64,000 bases of DNA from Thiomicrorhabdus arctica DSM 13458 (GTDB lineage Bacteria > Pseudomonadota > Gammaproteobacteria > Thiomicrospirales > Thiomicrospiraceae): the NCBI RefSeq assembly GCF_000381085.1, contig NZ_KB905900.1, positions 54,624-118,623 on the forward strand, in the 5' to 3' direction. The number at the start of each line of letters is the position of its first letter. Positions within the stretch are counted from its first letter, which is position 1. This document shows, one piece after another, positions 52,270 through 61,233 of the stretch. The position numbers were made by a program, and so were the translations under genes. The notes below the pieces were generated by a model. The model saw only the letters and a list, made by a program, of their open reading frames with translations. It searched no databases and was not told the DNA's origin.

Positions 52270-53127
52270 ATGAAGACACCAATACGCATTTTACCCCTAG
52301 TCGAAGACGGCCTGGTCGATGAAGTTCTGCGCCCTCTCATGAGCGGTAAAGAAGCCGACGTTTTTGTGGTTCGCTCGGGTACCGAAATTCGTTGTGCCAA
52401 AGTCTACAAAGAAGCGAATAAACGTAGTTTTAAAAAAGCGGTGGAATACCAAGAAGGCCGTAAGGTTCGCAATAGCCGTCGCGCTAGAGCGATGGAAAAA
52501 GGCTCTAAATTTGGCCGCAAAGAGCAAGAAGACGTTTGGCAAAATGCCGAAGTCGATGCGCTCTATCGCCTCGCCGCTGTAGGCGTTCGCGTACCAGAGC
52601 CCTACGGTTGCTTTGATGGCGTTCTATTGATGGAACTCATTACCGATGAAGATGATCATGTGGCGCCCCGCTTGAATGATGTCTCTATGGATGCTGAGCA
52701 AGCCCGTGAAGACCATGCTGTGGTTATGCATTATATAATGCTCATGCTTTACGCAGGCCTAATACACGGCGATTTATCGGAATTTAACGTACTCGTAGAC
52801 AGCTACGGACCAGTGATTATTGACTTACCTCAAGCGGTTGATGCGGCAGCGAATAATAACGCCAAACGCATGCTGACCCGAGATGTCGACAACATGACCA
52901 ACTACTATGCGCAATATGCTCCCGATTTATTAAACACTCAATATGCCAAAGAAATTTGGGCTTTATTTGAAGCAGGTGAACTCTCTCCCGAGATTGAACT
53001 CAGCGGAACCTTTGATGAAGTTGAACAAGATGCGGATGTCGATAGCGTCATGCAAGAGATTAAAGCCGCTATGGAAGAAGAGCAAAATCGTCTAGAACGT
53101 ATTCGAGAAGCACAAGAAGAAGCCTAA
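52270..53127 (+). CDS. RIO1-type serine protein kinase
   Basis: 285-aa atypical kinase of the bacterial PA4780-like RIO family. VLRPLMSGKEADVFVVRSGTEIRCAKVYKE carries the flexible P-loop and the ATP lysine. The catalytic loop is GLIHGDLSEFNVLVD and the metal loop VIIDLPQAVD. The C-terminus is an acidic, probably coiled-coil tail (about 245-285, rich in Glu). The target is unknown. It is monocistronic. Confidence 0.92.
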   Translation: MKTPIRILPLVEDGLVDEVLRPLMSGKEADVFVVRSGTEIRCAKVYKEANKRSFKKAVEYQEGRKVRNSRRARAMEKGSKFGRKEQEDVWQNAEVDALYRLAAVGVRVPEPYGCFDGVLLMELITDEDDHVAPRLNDVSMDAEQAREDHAVVMHYIMLMLYAGLIHGDLSEFNVLVDSYGPVIIDLPQAVDAAANNNAKRMLTRDVDNMTNYYAQYAPDLLNTQYAKEIWALFEAGELSPEIELSGTFDEVEQDADVDSVMQEIKAAMEEEQNRLERIREAQEEA

Positions 53128-53210
53128 CAACTACTCTATGGAGTACATAAGACAGCCTATTATAGGGTGCACCTTGTAAAGTGTCTGCACTGAACCCTAA
53201 ACAAACTATC

Positions 53211-53228
53211 TTGACCAGACCTGGTCAA
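53211..53228. repeat. Palindrome-family variant after the RIO kinase
   Basis: TTGACCAGACCTGGTCAA: the central GGCC reads GACC, so the inner dyad is broken while the outer arms are perfectly symmetric. Confidence 0.65.
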
Positions 53229-53356
53229 GATTCATCACGACAAAAATTTTAACGTACTTTGCTTGTCTACCAACCGCCATTCATCCAATACATCGGTCAC
53301 TGCCGATTCAATCTTGGGATCATCTTCTTTATAACTGACGTTTCACCTTATTAAAC

Positions 53357-53386
53357 ATTCTTAAATATTCTTAAATATTCTTAAAA
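53357..53386. repeat. Three 10-bp tandem repeats
   Basis: ATTCTTAAAT is repeated three times, the last ending in A instead of T. It lies 95 bp before the DUF523 start and could affect promoter geometry, one helical turn per unit. Confidence 0.75.
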
Positions 53387-53481
53387 GGGTGACCGCTTAT
53401 TTAAAGAGCACTTTTAATGATGTATCGCTCTTGTGTTATATTTAATCAAGACAGTAGCCGTGGTTTGTAAAAGGATCAAAT

Positions 53482-54456
53482 ATGAATTATCCAAGATTGA
53501 AAATTGCCGTATCCGATTGTTTAAGAGGCACAGAGTGCCGTTACAATGGCGGTCATGCTCAAGATGACTTTGTGAATGATCATCTAGCGAAATATGCAGA
53601 TTTTTACCCTTTTTGTCCCGAAGCGGCGGTCATGGGTACGCCAAGGGAAACCATTCGTTTAGTTGGAATCGATACGGAAGTACGGGTGATTGGCCCTAAG
53701 TCGAATTCGGACTACACTGAAGGTTTGCAAGCCTACAATGACAAAATTATCCCAAAAATTTTAAGCCATAAAATGGATGGTGCTGTCGTAAAATCGCGCT
53801 CTCCAAGCTGTGGTTTAGAACGTATTAAAGTTTACCAACCAAACGGGGAATGGCACGGTTCTAAAGATCCGATGCAATCCGGGCTTTTTACAGGTGACTT
53901 ACAAAAAGCCGCCCCGCATTTAGCCATTGAAGAAGAAGGTCGTTTGACCGATGCTTGGTTAAGAGAATCTTTTATGCTGCATGCTTTCACGTCGGCACGT
54001 TGGCGCGAGTTTTCTGAAGCACAGCCAAACGTGGTGGAATTTCAGGCATTTCATCGCGATCACAAATATCTCTTTCAGTCTAAAAACGAAGCGATTTACC
54101 GTGAACTCGGCGCGTTAGTAGCCGCGACCCGCAAGCATAATTTAGCTGAAAGTCTATTGAAGTATGAGCAAAAAATGTTTGCTTTATTAGCCTGTCGTTC
54201 TACAAAAGGCCATATGAAGAATGTGCTGGACCATATCTATGGTTACTTTAAAAATGAGGTGACACCGCTCGAAAAAGAACATTACTTCGAAACGGTTGCC
54301 GAATTTATAAACGATATTGTGCCGTTGATTGCCGTCATTAAGGTCTTAGAACAGTTTCTAAAACACTATGGTTCAGACTATCTTGCATCGCAGGTGTTTT
54401 TCCACCCTTACCCTGCGGATTTGGCTTTGCGCTCCCAAACCTCAGCTTATCGTTAG
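53482..54456 (+). CDS. DUF523 and DUF1722 fusion protein (YbgA-like)
   Basis: 324 aa. DUF523 part (about 1-160): SDCLRGTECRYNGGHAQDDFV, FCPEAAVMGTPRETIRLVG, and SRSPSCGLERIKVY with conserved cysteines that suggest a metal or Fe-S site. DUF1722 (YbgA) part about 195-310: FHRDHKYLFQSKNEAIYRELGALVA. In E. coli ybgA adjoins the photolyase gene; here phr is convergent 105 bp away. A role in DNA repair or light response is an inference. Confidence 0.9.
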   Translation: MNYPRLKIAVSDCLRGTECRYNGGHAQDDFVNDHLAKYADFYPFCPEAAVMGTPRETIRLVGIDTEVRVIGPKSNSDYTEGLQAYNDKIIPKILSHKMDGAVVKSRSPSCGLERIKVYQPNGEWHGSKDPMQSGLFTGDLQKAAPHLAIEEEGRLTDAWLRESFMLHAFTSARWREFSEAQPNVVEFQAFHRDHKYLFQSKNEAIYRELGALVAATRKHNLAESLLKYEQKMFALLACRSTKGHMKNVLDHIYGYFKNEVTPLEKEHYFETVAEFINDIVPLIAVIKVLEQFLKHYGSDYLASQVFFHPYPADLALRSQTSAYR

Positions 54457-54560
54457 TGAGCGTTAACGGACTTTATCTGTGGCGTTAAGTTTTGAAGTGG
54501 CTCTTCTACTTAAGGCTTGTTAAATTAGGTTAGACTCAAGCACCGTTAATTGGCACGACT

Positions 54561-56084
54561 TCAGGCTTTTCGTCCCATGGACTTCATGGCTTCGACACGC
54601 TCTAAATGCGCGATACGACTCTGTTTTAAATCTGCAATCGGTAATGGATAATCTTGACCTAATACAATGCCTTTGGCCAAACACTCCGCGGAATGTTCCC
54701 AGGGCGAGTGAATGGCTTTTTTAGATAAAGCCTTCAGCTCGGGCAGCCAGGTTTTAATATACTCGCCATCGGCATCGAATTTGGTACTCTGAGTCACTGG
54801 ATTAAACAACCGATAATAGGGTGATGCATCAACGCCACAACCAGCCACCCACTGCCAACCCATGACATTATTCGCAGGATCTGCATCGAATAAGGTGTGG
54901 TCAAACCAATTCTTACCTAATAACCAGTGCTGATTTAAATTCTTAGTTAAAAAAGAGGCCACCAGCATCCGTACCCGATTATGCATGAAACCAGTTTGCC
55001 AAAGCTCACGCATTCCAGCATCGATAATTGGAATCCCCGTTAAACCTTTCTGCCAGGCCTGGTAGGATTGTTTGTCGGTTTGCCAAGACATGCTTTGGTA
55101 TTTGCTTTGAAACGGTTCGGTCTCCGTTTGCGGAAAATTCACCAACAGATGAGCCGCAAATTCTTTCCATGCCAACTGCCTAAACCACGGCATGGCTTGG
55201 TCATATTTAACTGTGCCATCAGCTATTAAAGCTTGCAGATAAAAGAAGATGTCACGCAGATTGATCTCTCCAAAATGTAAGTGTGGCGATAAAAGACTGG
55301 TCGCGCTGAGTTTTGGAAAATCCCGATCTTCATCGTAACTTGGCAAATCGTTTTCAATAAAGTGCTGTAACGTTTGCCACGCGACCTCTTCTCCGACCTG
55401 CCAAGAGTGAGAGGCATGCACATTGGCCATCATTTTTTGTGCCCACGGCAACCTCAACAGGATTTGCAAAGAGGTCGGAAATCCCAACCAGGCCTGGTCA
55501 TAGGGTTTCAGCATGGCAGTGGCAGACAAATCGCCTACCGATTCATCTAAAGGTTCAATCAGGACTTGTTTAGCGAGTAATGTTTTATAAAAAGGCGTAA
55601 ACACCAGATAGGGATTATTCTGTTGATTGCGAATTTTGTCAGGCTCTACCAGAAACTCTGAGTAAAATGGTTGTAAGACCACCCCCTGATTTTGGCAAAC
55701 CGTCATGGCTTGCTGCTGCATGCTTTTAAAAGGCGCACCGACTTGAAAAGTGTAAAACACTTGATTGACGTGATAAGACGACAACACCTCAGAAAACTTG
55801 GATTCAAAGTCACCTTCAATAATCCACAAATCACCGCCTTTCGCTCGAATCGTCTGCTGCAACGTTTGCAAACCCTGCGCTAACCACAGTGTATTCGCGT
55901 CACCCACCGTCTGCCGAGGGTCATGAAAATAAGCGAAAATGACCTGGCCTGGTGACTTTTCAGAGCGTTGCTCAAGAGAACTCTCTGCGGCTTCTATTGA
56001 AGACCATGCGGAAGACAAGGCCATCTGTAAAGCCGGCAAGGCTGTTAATCTAAACTCTCTTTGTAACCACACCAATGAGGTCAT
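54561..56084 (-). CDS. phr: Deoxyribodipyrimidine photolyase
   Basis: Uses FADH- and light to split cyclobutane pyrimidine dimers. 507 aa, somewhat longer than the usual 470. N-terminal antenna domain starts TSLVWLQREFRLTALPALQMAL. FAD domain: GIPIIDAGMRELWQTGFMHNRVRMLVASFLTKNLNQHWLLGKNWF, then DADPANNVMGWQWVAGCGVDASPYYRLFNPVTQSTKFD. It contains three palindrome-family words at about 450-bp intervals, read as QAW twice and SPGQV once. The third lies in an insertion near the N-terminus. Confidence 0.95.
   Translation of the reverse strand: MTSLVWLQREFRLTALPALQMALSSAWSSIEAAESSLEQRSEKSPGQVIFAYFHDPRQTVGDANTLWLAQGLQTLQQTIRAKGGDLWIIEGDFESKFSEVLSSYHVNQVFYTFQVGAPFKSMQQQAMTVCQNQGVVLQPFYSEFLVEPDKIRNQQNNPYLVFTPFYKTLLAKQVLIEPLDESVGDLSATAMLKPYDQAWLGFPTSLQILLRLPWAQKMMANVHASHSWQVGEEVAWQTLQHFIENDLPSYDEDRDFPKLSATSLLSPHLHFGEINLRDIFFYLQALIADGTVKYDQAMPWFRQLAWKEFAAHLLVNFPQTETEPFQSKYQSMSWQTDKQSYQAWQKGLTGIPIIDAGMRELWQTGFMHNRVRMLVASFLTKNLNQHWLLGKNWFDHTLFDADPANNVMGWQWVAGCGVDASPYYRLFNPVTQSTKFDADGEYIKTWLPELKALSKKAIHSPWEHSAECLAKGIVLGQDYPLPIADLKQSRIAHLERVEAMKSMGRKA
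55053..55062. repeat. CCAGGCCTGG palindrome inside phr (copy 1)
   Basis: Exact 10-base core, read as Tyr-Gln-Ala-Trp-Gln. Confidence 0.75.
55487..55500. repeat. Palindrome-family copy inside phr (copy 2)
   Basis: AACCAGGCCTGGTC, exact 12-base core, read as Asp-Gln-Ala-Trp-Leu. Confidence 0.88.
55941..55956. repeat. Palindrome variant inside phr (copy 3)
   Basis: GACCTGGCCTGGTGAC has one core mismatch and is read as Ser-Pro-Gly-Gln-Val. Confidence 0.45.
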
Positions 56085-56672
56085 ATTATGTTCCTAACAC
56101 GTTGTTCTATTATTAGCTTTCTTCACAAAAACAGGTTTTAAAACCTTTAACAAAAGATTAACTTCATATAAACACCTTCTCATCAGCGTACCGGGATCGT
56201 TGCCAATCAATGAGCAAGCTTCACTTGGTTACAATCAGAGAAGCATTTCGGGATAACGGATTTAATTTTTCTATCGCACTGATCATATTATCTTAATTAG
56301 ACTGACTGGGTCACTCTTGCTAAAAGCTCATTCATGCTTTTTACATAATGAAAAAAATAGCATTTTATTACCGCGTTAATTTCTGCATAACCCTTTTATT
56401 CTGTTGCGAAACATCCTCAATACTTTTGAGGCATAGCGATGGCATTTGTAGAGTAACTTCAACAGTACAAAGTGGCTTAATGAGTCTGTCTGCTCAAAAA
56501 ATTATTCGATTTATTGACTTAGTATGAATCCAAAAAGACGTTTTTTGAAAATACCCTATAAAAACTGTTATATATCCTCGGATTGGAGTAGCATTAATGA
56601 GACATGGACATGATCTCATAATCAACTCATGTAAAAAACCTAATCACATGACTGGCAGATGAATGGCTCACT
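56085..56672. other. 588-bp intergenic region between phr and the ABC exporter operon
   Basis: This divergent, AT-rich gap holds a promoter candidate for the rightward operon (56545-56573). I see no gene, RNA, palindrome copy or strong inverted repeat. Confidence 0.55.
56545..56573 (+). promoter_or_regulatory. Candidate sigma-70 promoter of the HlyD-ABC operon
   Basis: TTGAAA (56545-56550) and TTATAT (56568-56573) with a 17-bp spacer, 100 bp before the first start codon. Confidence 0.4.
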
Positions 56673-57695
56673 ATGGATACTCACGACTTACTCGGAATGC
56701 GTTTAAAACTTTTTGTATGCTCTTTTCTTATTCTCTTAACCACCAGTTGCAGCCAACATAATAACCATACCTTACCCGTCGTTGGTGAACTTGAATGGGA
56801 ACGGATTGAACTCATTAATGAGTTGAGTGAACCGATCATTGCACGCCATGCCGCAGAAGGTGATGAACTCCAAGCTGGAGCATTAATTTTAAGCTTGGAC
56901 CCCCGGCGTACCGCCGCGAATTTACAAGCTTTGATCGCCAACCGAAACCTGCTTGCCTCCAAGCTACAAGAGCTGGTCGCGGGTAGCCGTATAGAGGACG
57001 TTGAGCAAGCAAAACAGAGTGTCATTCAAAGCCAAAGTGGGTTAACTCTCGCGCGCTTGGAATACCAGCGCATTAAAACACTCCAGAAACAACACCATCT
57101 TAGCCAAGAGGAATTAGATAAGGCCTTTAATGCTTTACAAAACCAAGGTGCTGCATTGACTGCCGCCAACGCCAACTTACACAAACTACAGGCCGGTAAC
57201 CGAATAGAACAAATTGAACAGGCTAAACAAGCACTGCAAGTGGCTGAGCAACAAGTAAAACATGATGAGATCACATTACAACACTTGCAAATTCGCGCGC
57301 CGCGTGCCGGACGTTTAGACAGTTTGCCATTTGAAATCGGTGAACAACCGCCAGTGGGCAGTACGGTCGCAGTGATGCTCGGCGGTAAACAACCCTATGC
57401 ACGGATTCACATTCCCGAACAAATCCGCGCTTGGATTAAGCCCGGTACGCCAGCCACGGTGCAAATTGATGGCGTCAATCAACATTTTACGGCCAAGGTA
57501 CGCAGCATTCACACAGCCCCGGACTTCACCCCCTATTACGCATTGACCGAAACCGACCGTTCACGTTTAAGCTATTTGGCAAAACTAGACTTTGTTGAAG
57601 CCCAGGTAACAAATCTGCCCGCAGGACTGCCGCTCACGGTGACGTTTAACCTGGATAAATTAAAATCCATTCACTCCGAAGCGACCTCGAAATAA
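56673..57695 (+). CDS. HlyD-family periplasmic adaptor lipoprotein of ABC exporter
   Basis: 340 aa. Signal with lipobox LLTTSC (Cys about 26), so probably an inner-membrane-anchored lipoprotein; an ATG nine codons in (56697) would also leave the signal intact. Half-lipoyl ARHAAEGDELQAGALILSLDPRRTAANLQALIANR, long coiled-coil hairpin (about 95-190, with two IEDVEQAKQ/IEQIEQAKQ repeats), second half IRAPRAGRLDSLPFEIGEQPPVGSTV, then a beta domain. It matches the YbhG/EmrA-like adaptors of YbhFSR-type exporters. It lies 2 bp before the ATPase gene. Confidence 0.88.
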   Translation: MDTHDLLGMRLKLFVCSFLILLTTSCSQHNNHTLPVVGELEWERIELINELSEPIIARHAAEGDELQAGALILSLDPRRTAANLQALIANRNLLASKLQELVAGSRIEDVEQAKQSVIQSQSGLTLARLEYQRIKTLQKQHHLSQEELDKAFNALQNQGAALTAANANLHKLQAGNRIEQIEQAKQALQVAEQQVKHDEITLQHLQIRAPRAGRLDSLPFEIGEQPPVGSTVAVMLGGKQPYARIHIPEQIRAWIKPGTPATVQIDGVNQHFTAKVRSIHTAPDFTPYYALTETDRSRLSYLAKLDFVEAQVTNLPAGLPLTVTFNLDKLKSIHSEATSK

Positions 57696-57697
57696 TC

Positions 57698-58678
57698 ATG
57701 AATGTTGAGCAGGTCATTCAATGTCGGCAACTCAGCCGATCCTTTGGCTCTTTACAAGCGGTTGACCACCTAAATTTGAGCATTCCCAAGCAGAGTATCT
57801 ACGGTTTTCTGGGTCCAAATGGCTCCGGTAAGTCAACCACCATGCGCATGTTGTGTGGTTTACTCACCCCAAGCTCGGGCCAAGTAGAGGTACTGGGTTT
57901 GGAGATTCCGCGACAAGCCGAACAACTCAAACACCAAATTGGCTATATGGCGCAAAAATTTGCGCTTTATGACGATTTAACCGTAGCCGAAAATCTCTCT
58001 TTTATGGCAAAAGCCTATAATTTACCGGGCAAGACCCAGGCGCAACGTATTGCTGAAACACTCTCGCGTTATGCGCTACAACCACTGCAAAAACAGATGA
58101 CTGGCACGCTGAGTGGTGGACAAAAACAACGTCTTTCTCTGGCGGCTGCCACATTGCACAAGCCAAAACTGTTGTTTTTAGATGAGCCGACCAGCGGGGT
58201 CGATCCACAAAGCCGGCGTAATTTTTGGGAGTCGTTATTTGAACTGGTCAACGATGGCGTTACTATTTTAGTGTCTACTCACTATATGGATGAAGCAGAA
58301 CGTTGTCATGGTTTGGCAATTCTCGACCACGGTGTAAAGGTCGCAGATGAAAGTCCAGCCAACCTCATCGCCCAAATTGATGCCTCGGTGTTCCAAATAG
58401 AAGGTACCTCGATCATGCCTTTAAAGCATCAACTTGCGACCAGTCCAGAGGTGTTAAGCATGATGCAACTCGGTGAACGTTTACGGGTATTACTCTCCAA
58501 AAAAATCGCCAATCCTCAAGATTATCTGCAGCGATTGTTAGCGCCTATTGACCAATCCTTACGGATTACGCCCATCACAGCATCAATTGAAGATGTGTTT
58601 GTCATGGCAACCTTACACAGACAACCAATGCCACCTGCTGAAAAAAGTGTCACGACAAACGCGAGTCATTTCCAGTGA
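57698..58678 (+). CDS. ABC transporter ATP-binding protein (ABC-2 type)
   Basis: 326-aa ATPase with Walker A GPNGSGKST (about 43-51), Q-loop YMAQKFALYDDLTV, signature LSGGQKQRLSLA, Walker B LLFLDEPTSGVDPQSRR and H-loop VSTHYMDEAERC. The C-terminal extension (about 230-326) is typical of drug/sodium-type ABC-2 exporters such as YbhF half-units. It overlaps the permease by 4 bp. Unlike YbhF it has a single nucleotide-binding domain, so it must work as a dimer. Confidence 0.93.
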   Translation: MNVEQVIQCRQLSRSFGSLQAVDHLNLSIPKQSIYGFLGPNGSGKSTTMRMLCGLLTPSSGQVEVLGLEIPRQAEQLKHQIGYMAQKFALYDDLTVAENLSFMAKAYNLPGKTQAQRIAETLSRYALQPLQKQMTGTLSGGQKQRLSLAAATLHKPKLLFLDEPTSGVDPQSRRNFWESLFELVNDGVTILVSTHYMDEAERCHGLAILDHGVKVADESPANLIAQIDASVFQIEGTSIMPLKHQLATSPEVLSMMQLGERLRVLLSKKIANPQDYLQRLLAPIDQSLRITPITASIEDVFVMATLHRQPMPPAEKSVTTNASHFQ

Positions 58679-59772
58679 TCTCTTTCAGTCGTTTATGGGC
58701 CGTTTTTCGCAAAGAAGTATGGCAACTCAAACGAGATCGTATGACCATTGGGATGATCTTTGGCATTCCCATTATCCAAATTTTGCTCTTCGGTTATGCG
58801 ATTAACACGGATATTCGCTGGATTCCCACCGTCGTGATGGACAGTGCCAGCACCCAATCATCGCGTAACTTAATTTCTGATTTGGAGGCTTCTCAAGTCG
58901 TTAAAATTACGGGCTATGTTCAGACAATAAACGAGATTGAAGCTCAGTTGCGTACCGGAAAGGTCAGTATAGGTTTGGTTATTCCGGCCGACTTTGAACG
59001 TCGTTTGCAACAAAATGACCGCGCCGCCGCGCAATTATTGGTCGATGGCACGGACCCGATTATCTTAGCATCGGCACGTCAATTAACCAGTCTGCAGCGG
59101 CATCAAGACACCCAAAAAACCCAAGCGCCAAGTACACTGTTTTCCGTGCGCCACTATTACAACCCAGAACGTCGCTCCGCCGTTAATACCATTCCTGGAC
59201 TTATCGGTGTGATTCTCACCATGACCATGGTGATCTTTACATCGATCTCTTTAGTGCGCGAGCGTGAAAAGGGTAACCTTGAGCTACTTATCAATACACC
59301 AATCACGTCAAATGAGTTAATGTTAGGCAAAATTCTGCCCTATATTGTCATCGGGTTTTTTCAAGTGACGCTGATTTTGGCTTTGGGAGTATGGATTTTT
59401 AATGTGCCGATTGTGGGTTCTTTGGCAGAGATCTATATTGTCGCAATGGTGTTTATTGCTGCCAATTTAACGTTGGGGTTGTTATTCTCAACCTTGGCAA
59501 AAACCCAACTTCAAGCCTTACAAATGGCTATTTTTATTATGCTGCCATCGATTTTACTTTCTGGATTTATGTTTCCGTTTAGCGGTATGCCCGTGGTTGC
59601 ACAGTGGATTGCCGAACTCTTACCCCTGACGCATTTTGAACGCTTGATTCGAGGCATTATGTTACGCGGTGCCAGCTTAAGCGAACTGCTCCCCGAACTG
59701 CTGGCCTTAATTGGTTTTATGCTCATAACCTTATGGCTGGCCAGTAAACGTTTTCACAAACGCTTGGATTAA
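58675..59772 (+). CDS. ABC-2 type transporter permease
   Basis: 365-aa permease of the YbhS/YhhJ type. TM1 is at about 20-40; a large periplasmic domain (about 45-175, VMDSASTQSSRNLISDLEASQVVKITGYVQT) and five C-terminal helices follow, with IFTSISLVREREKGNLELLINTPITSNELMLGKILPYIVIGFFQVTLI as the ABC-2 signature. Only one permease gene is present, so a homodimer is expected. The substrate is unknown; drug, cation or copper-related export is possible given the downstream genes. Confidence 0.92.
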   Translation: MISFSRLWAVFRKEVWQLKRDRMTIGMIFGIPIIQILLFGYAINTDIRWIPTVVMDSASTQSSRNLISDLEASQVVKITGYVQTINEIEAQLRTGKVSIGLVIPADFERRLQQNDRAAAQLLVDGTDPIILASARQLTSLQRHQDTQKTQAPSTLFSVRHYYNPERRSAVNTIPGLIGVILTMTMVIFTSISLVREREKGNLELLINTPITSNELMLGKILPYIVIGFFQVTLILALGVWIFNVPIVGSLAEIYIVAMVFIAANLTLGLLFSTLAKTQLQALQMAIFIMLPSILLSGFMFPFSGMPVVAQWIAELLPLTHFERLIRGIMLRGASLSELLPELLALIGFMLITLWLASKRFHKRLD

Positions 59773-59859
59773 CGGCCTTATTTTAAAACTATCGGTTTTT
59801 CAATTGGCAAAAGGATGAATTACTAGAAATTATTTAGGCATGTCAGTGATAAACATAAT

Positions 59860-59874
59860 GAAATGACTCATTTC
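59860..59874. promoter_or_regulatory. GAAATGA palindrome upstream of the His-rich locus
   Basis: GAAATGACTCATTTC is a perfect inverted repeat with one central base, 66 bp before the first His-rich gene. GAAATGA recurs at 59930-59936. GAAATG/CATTTC arms are typical of Fur/Zur-family operators, but the spacing here is shorter than the classical Zur box. A metal-responsive operator is possible. Confidence 0.4.
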
Positions 59875-59939
59875 AAACTCGTACATTCCGTTTAATTTTG
59901 GTATAGTTTTGCACTCAATACAAATGAATGAAATGATAC

Positions 59940-60344
59940 GTGACCAAATTACGGCGACACTCTCCTCTGCTATTTATCCTCATTCTTGCTTTTATCAGCA
60001 TGCAGTGGGCCTCTGCACATATTCATTTAGCAGAATATCATGATCATGGTGGCATTCATTACCATGAAGTAGAAAGTCACGCGCATGATTTTACCGGGCA
60101 CTATTCCGACGCAACAGAGTCGTCTCAGCTTACCGAAACTTCAAGCACCATTGAACTGGATAACCAGTGTAATGCACCTTCAGGTCACAATAAGCATCCT
60201 GACTTAGCAACTATCCCAAATTATTTTCAGCAAGATGCTTGTCTGCAATCCGTCAGGCTTGAACAACCCTTTACAGAGACTCTTTTTTACCATTCTCTAG
60301 ATCAATCAGCGGCCAATCCTCGCGCACCTCCTTATTTCTCATAA
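59940..60344 (+). CDS. Exported histidine-rich protein, unknown function
   Basis: 134 aa beginning at a GTG. Signal peptide (about 9-26, LLFILILAFISMQWASA) then a His/Asp/Glu-rich stretch HIHLAEYHDHGGIHYHEVESHAHD, an ideal low-affinity metal site. Two cysteines (CNAPSG, DACLQS) are in the second half. The last residues NPRAPPYFS resemble the C-termini of small CzcC/CusF-adjacent exported proteins. It is 75 bp before the HupE-like gene. A periplasmic metal buffer or sensor is inferred. Confidence 0.7.
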   Translation: MTKLRRHSPLLFILILAFISMQWASAHIHLAEYHDHGGIHYHEVESHAHDFTGHYSDATESSQLTETSSTIELDNQCNAPSGHNKHPDLATIPNYFQQDACLQSVRLEQPFTETLFYHSLDQSAANPRAPPYFS

Positions 60345-60419
60345 CACCTCACACATTTAAATAGATCTAATCATTTCAAGGGGTTACTACACCTTGAATA
60401 AATTGTTATTGAGAAAATT

Positions 60420-61220
60420 ATGTTATCTTTTATTAAAAAGTCACGATGGTTACTGGCCGCATTTGCGATGCTGGCCGTTAGCCAAGTTTTTGGACATGGT
60501 ATGTCGGAAGCTGAAAAACAAACGATTATGGATGGAGGCAATTTGAGCTACCTATGGATTGGTGCAACCCATATGCTCTCGGGCTATGATCATCTATTGT
60601 TCATATTTGGTATTATCTTTTTTCTAACCAAGTTTAAAGACATTATTAAATACATCACTGCATTTACGCTCGGCCACAGTGTCACGCTTATTTATGCGAC
60701 CTTTAATGGCATTCAAGTTAATTATTTTTTGATTGATGCCATCATCGCTTTAAGTATTTGCTATATCGCTTTTGCGAATTTAGATGGTTTTAAGAAGTAC
60801 CTGGGGGTCAAACCGCCCAACTTGTTGGTCATGATTATTGGGTTGGGTCTAATCCATGGTCTGGGACTTTCTACACGTCTGCAACAATTACCTTTGAATC
60901 AAGATGAATTACTCATGAATATCATCTCTTTCAATATCGGTATTGAAGTAGGTCAAGTTCTAGCTTTAAGCATCATGTTACTGGTCATGGTTTTATTGCG
61001 TAAGTCGGCTTCATTCAAACCGTTTAGTCTGATCTCCAATTATGGGCTGATATTTGCCGGTTTGTTTCTCTTCATGATGCAAATGCATGGCTATTCACAT
61101 ACCTCTGATCCTGATGAATTTGGTTTTAGTGCGGACAATCACATTCATGAACATATCAAAATGGATGAAGAGCGAGCCGCTCAAGTGATTAGAGACTCTA
61201 AACATAACAGTATTGAATAA
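60420..61220 (+). CDS. HupE/UreJ-family metal permease-like protein
   Basis: 266-aa membrane protein with a signal-like N-terminus (about 9-26) and about seven helices. Family motifs: WIGATHMLSGYDHLLFIFGIIFFLTKFKDIIKYITAFTLGHSVTLIYA with conserved His residues, and GLGLIHGLGLSTRL, then ISFNIGIEVGQVLAL. HupE/UreJ relatives carry nickel, cobalt or other metals. The tail is His/Asp-rich (HGYSHTSDPDEFGFSADNHIHEHIK). No hydrogenase or urease gene is nearby, so nickel use is not shown. Confidence 0.88.
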   Translation: MLSFIKKSRWLLAAFAMLAVSQVFGHGMSEAEKQTIMDGGNLSYLWIGATHMLSGYDHLLFIFGIIFFLTKFKDIIKYITAFTLGHSVTLIYATFNGIQVNYFLIDAIIALSICYIAFANLDGFKKYLGVKPPNLLVMIIGLGLIHGLGLSTRLQQLPLNQDELLMNIISFNIGIEVGQVLALSIMLLVMVLLRKSASFKPFSLISNYGLIFAGLFLFMMQMHGYSHTSDPDEFGFSADNHIHEHIKMDEERAAQVIRDSKHNSIE

Positions 61221-61233
61221 AAGGAAAATTAAG

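Larger units (their letters stand above)
53128..53481. other. Intergenic region with palindrome variant and short tandem repeat
   Basis: A 354-bp gap. It holds TTGACCAGACCTGGTCAA (one mismatch to the palindrome family, 53211-53228) and three 10-bp units of ATTCTTAAAT (53357-53386). The promoter of the next gene is presumably close to the tandem repeat. No gene is seen. Confidence 0.6.
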
